A stretch of 5,351 nucleotides of DNA. It comes from CALFBG01 sp045110315 (GTDB lineage Bacteria; Bacteroidota; Bacteroidia; Chitinophagales; Saprospiraceae). The notes below the pieces were generated by a model. The model had not been told where the DNA came from. It made no database searches and saw only the letters and a program-made list of their open reading frames with translations. Below are positions 5,218-5,351 of this stretch, piece after piece; position 1 is the first letter of the stretch, and each line of letters begins with the position of its first letter. A program made the translations under genes and the position numbers. The stretch spans positions 1 through 5,351 of the forward strand of contig JBGCFY010000140.1 of NCBI GenBank assembly GCA_045110315.1. The letters run 5' to 3'.

Positions 5218-5351
5218 GGATATCTGCAATTAGTTGTCTAACTGATATCTTATTTAATCCATTGTAAATGCCTCGAATGTGTCTGTTTTTATCGATCAAA
5301 ACAAAATTTTCGGTGTGTAAAAACTCATCATCTTCTTTTTGTAAACCTAAG
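5198..5351 (-). CDS. SCO1/SenC family protein, C-terminal fragment
   Basis: This is the last 50 codons plus stop of a gene that starts beyond the right edge. The visible protein reads LGLQKEDDEFLHTENFVLID, then KNRHIRGIYNGLNKISVRQL and a short tail ending HTLKNE. His-Thr-Glu-Asn-Phe-Val-Leu-Ile-Asp followed by a basic residue, RGIYNG and a final amphipathic helix is characteristic of Bacteroidota SCO1/SenC/PrrC proteins. These are thioredoxin-fold, membrane-anchored proteins facing the periplasm that bind copper through a CxxxC pair and a distal histidine and help assemble the CuA centre of cytochrome c oxidase. The histidine of HTENF would be that distal ligand. The CxxxC motif and the N-terminal anchor lie outside the window. 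In related genomes such genes often sit near respiratory or membrane-protein genes, which cannot be checked here. Reading frame and family are well supported despite the short length. Confidence 0.88.
   Translation of the reverse strand, partial: LGLQKEDDEFLHTENFVLIDKNRHIRGIYNGLNKISVRQLIADIHTLKNE

Overview
The window looks like ordinary chromosomal DNA of a member of the Bacteroidota. It is AT-rich, its genes end in TAA, and purine-rich Shine-Dalgarno sequences are absent before the starts. Two stretches match the Bacteroidota promoter -7 consensus TAnnTTTG. The protein types also fit this phylum: a linoleoyl-CoA-type desaturase, a secreted TPR protein, a small outer-membrane beta-barrel and a SCO1/SenC protein. 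I cannot name a genus; the Saprospiria/Flavobacteriia/Chitinophagia range is plausible.

Layout from left to right: (1) 1-535, plus strand, the C-terminal part of a membrane fatty acid desaturase, split by a one-base frameshift just before its third histidine box. (2) 700-1698, plus strand, a secreted two-TPR protein with an uncharacterised C-terminal domain. (3) 1699-1919, a 221-base gap between convergent genes with a strong hairpin near 1757-1782. (4) 1920-3116, minus strand, a complete PLP-dependent trans-sulfuration enzyme of the methionine gamma-lyase / cystathionine gamma-synthase / O-acetylhomoserine sulfhydrylase family. (5) 3117-3315, a divergent intergenic region with a Bacteroidota-type promoter reading rightward. 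(6) 3316-4062, plus strand, a signal-peptide-bearing outer-membrane beta-barrel protein. (7) 4063-4187, a convergent gap with a 15-T homopolymer. (8) 4188-5072, minus strand, an Rpn-like PD-(D/E)XK nuclease (annotated in databases as a transposase-family nuclease) with five REEG repeats encoded by 12-bp DNA repeats. (9) 5073-5197, its upstream region with a -7-like box and an interrupted palindrome. (10) 5198-5351, minus strand, the 3' end of a SCO1/SenC copper-chaperone gene running out of the window.

The genes do not form one pathway. Orientations alternate and only rpn and the SCO gene share a strand in sequence, so most are probably separate transcription units. I see no CRISPR array, tRNA, rRNA, insertion-sequence ends or obvious new multi-gene system. 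The items most worth a second look are the frameshifted desaturase, the rpn gene (repeat tract, possible internal antitoxin start, operator-like palindrome) and the conserved-looking but unnamed C-terminal domain of the TPR protein.
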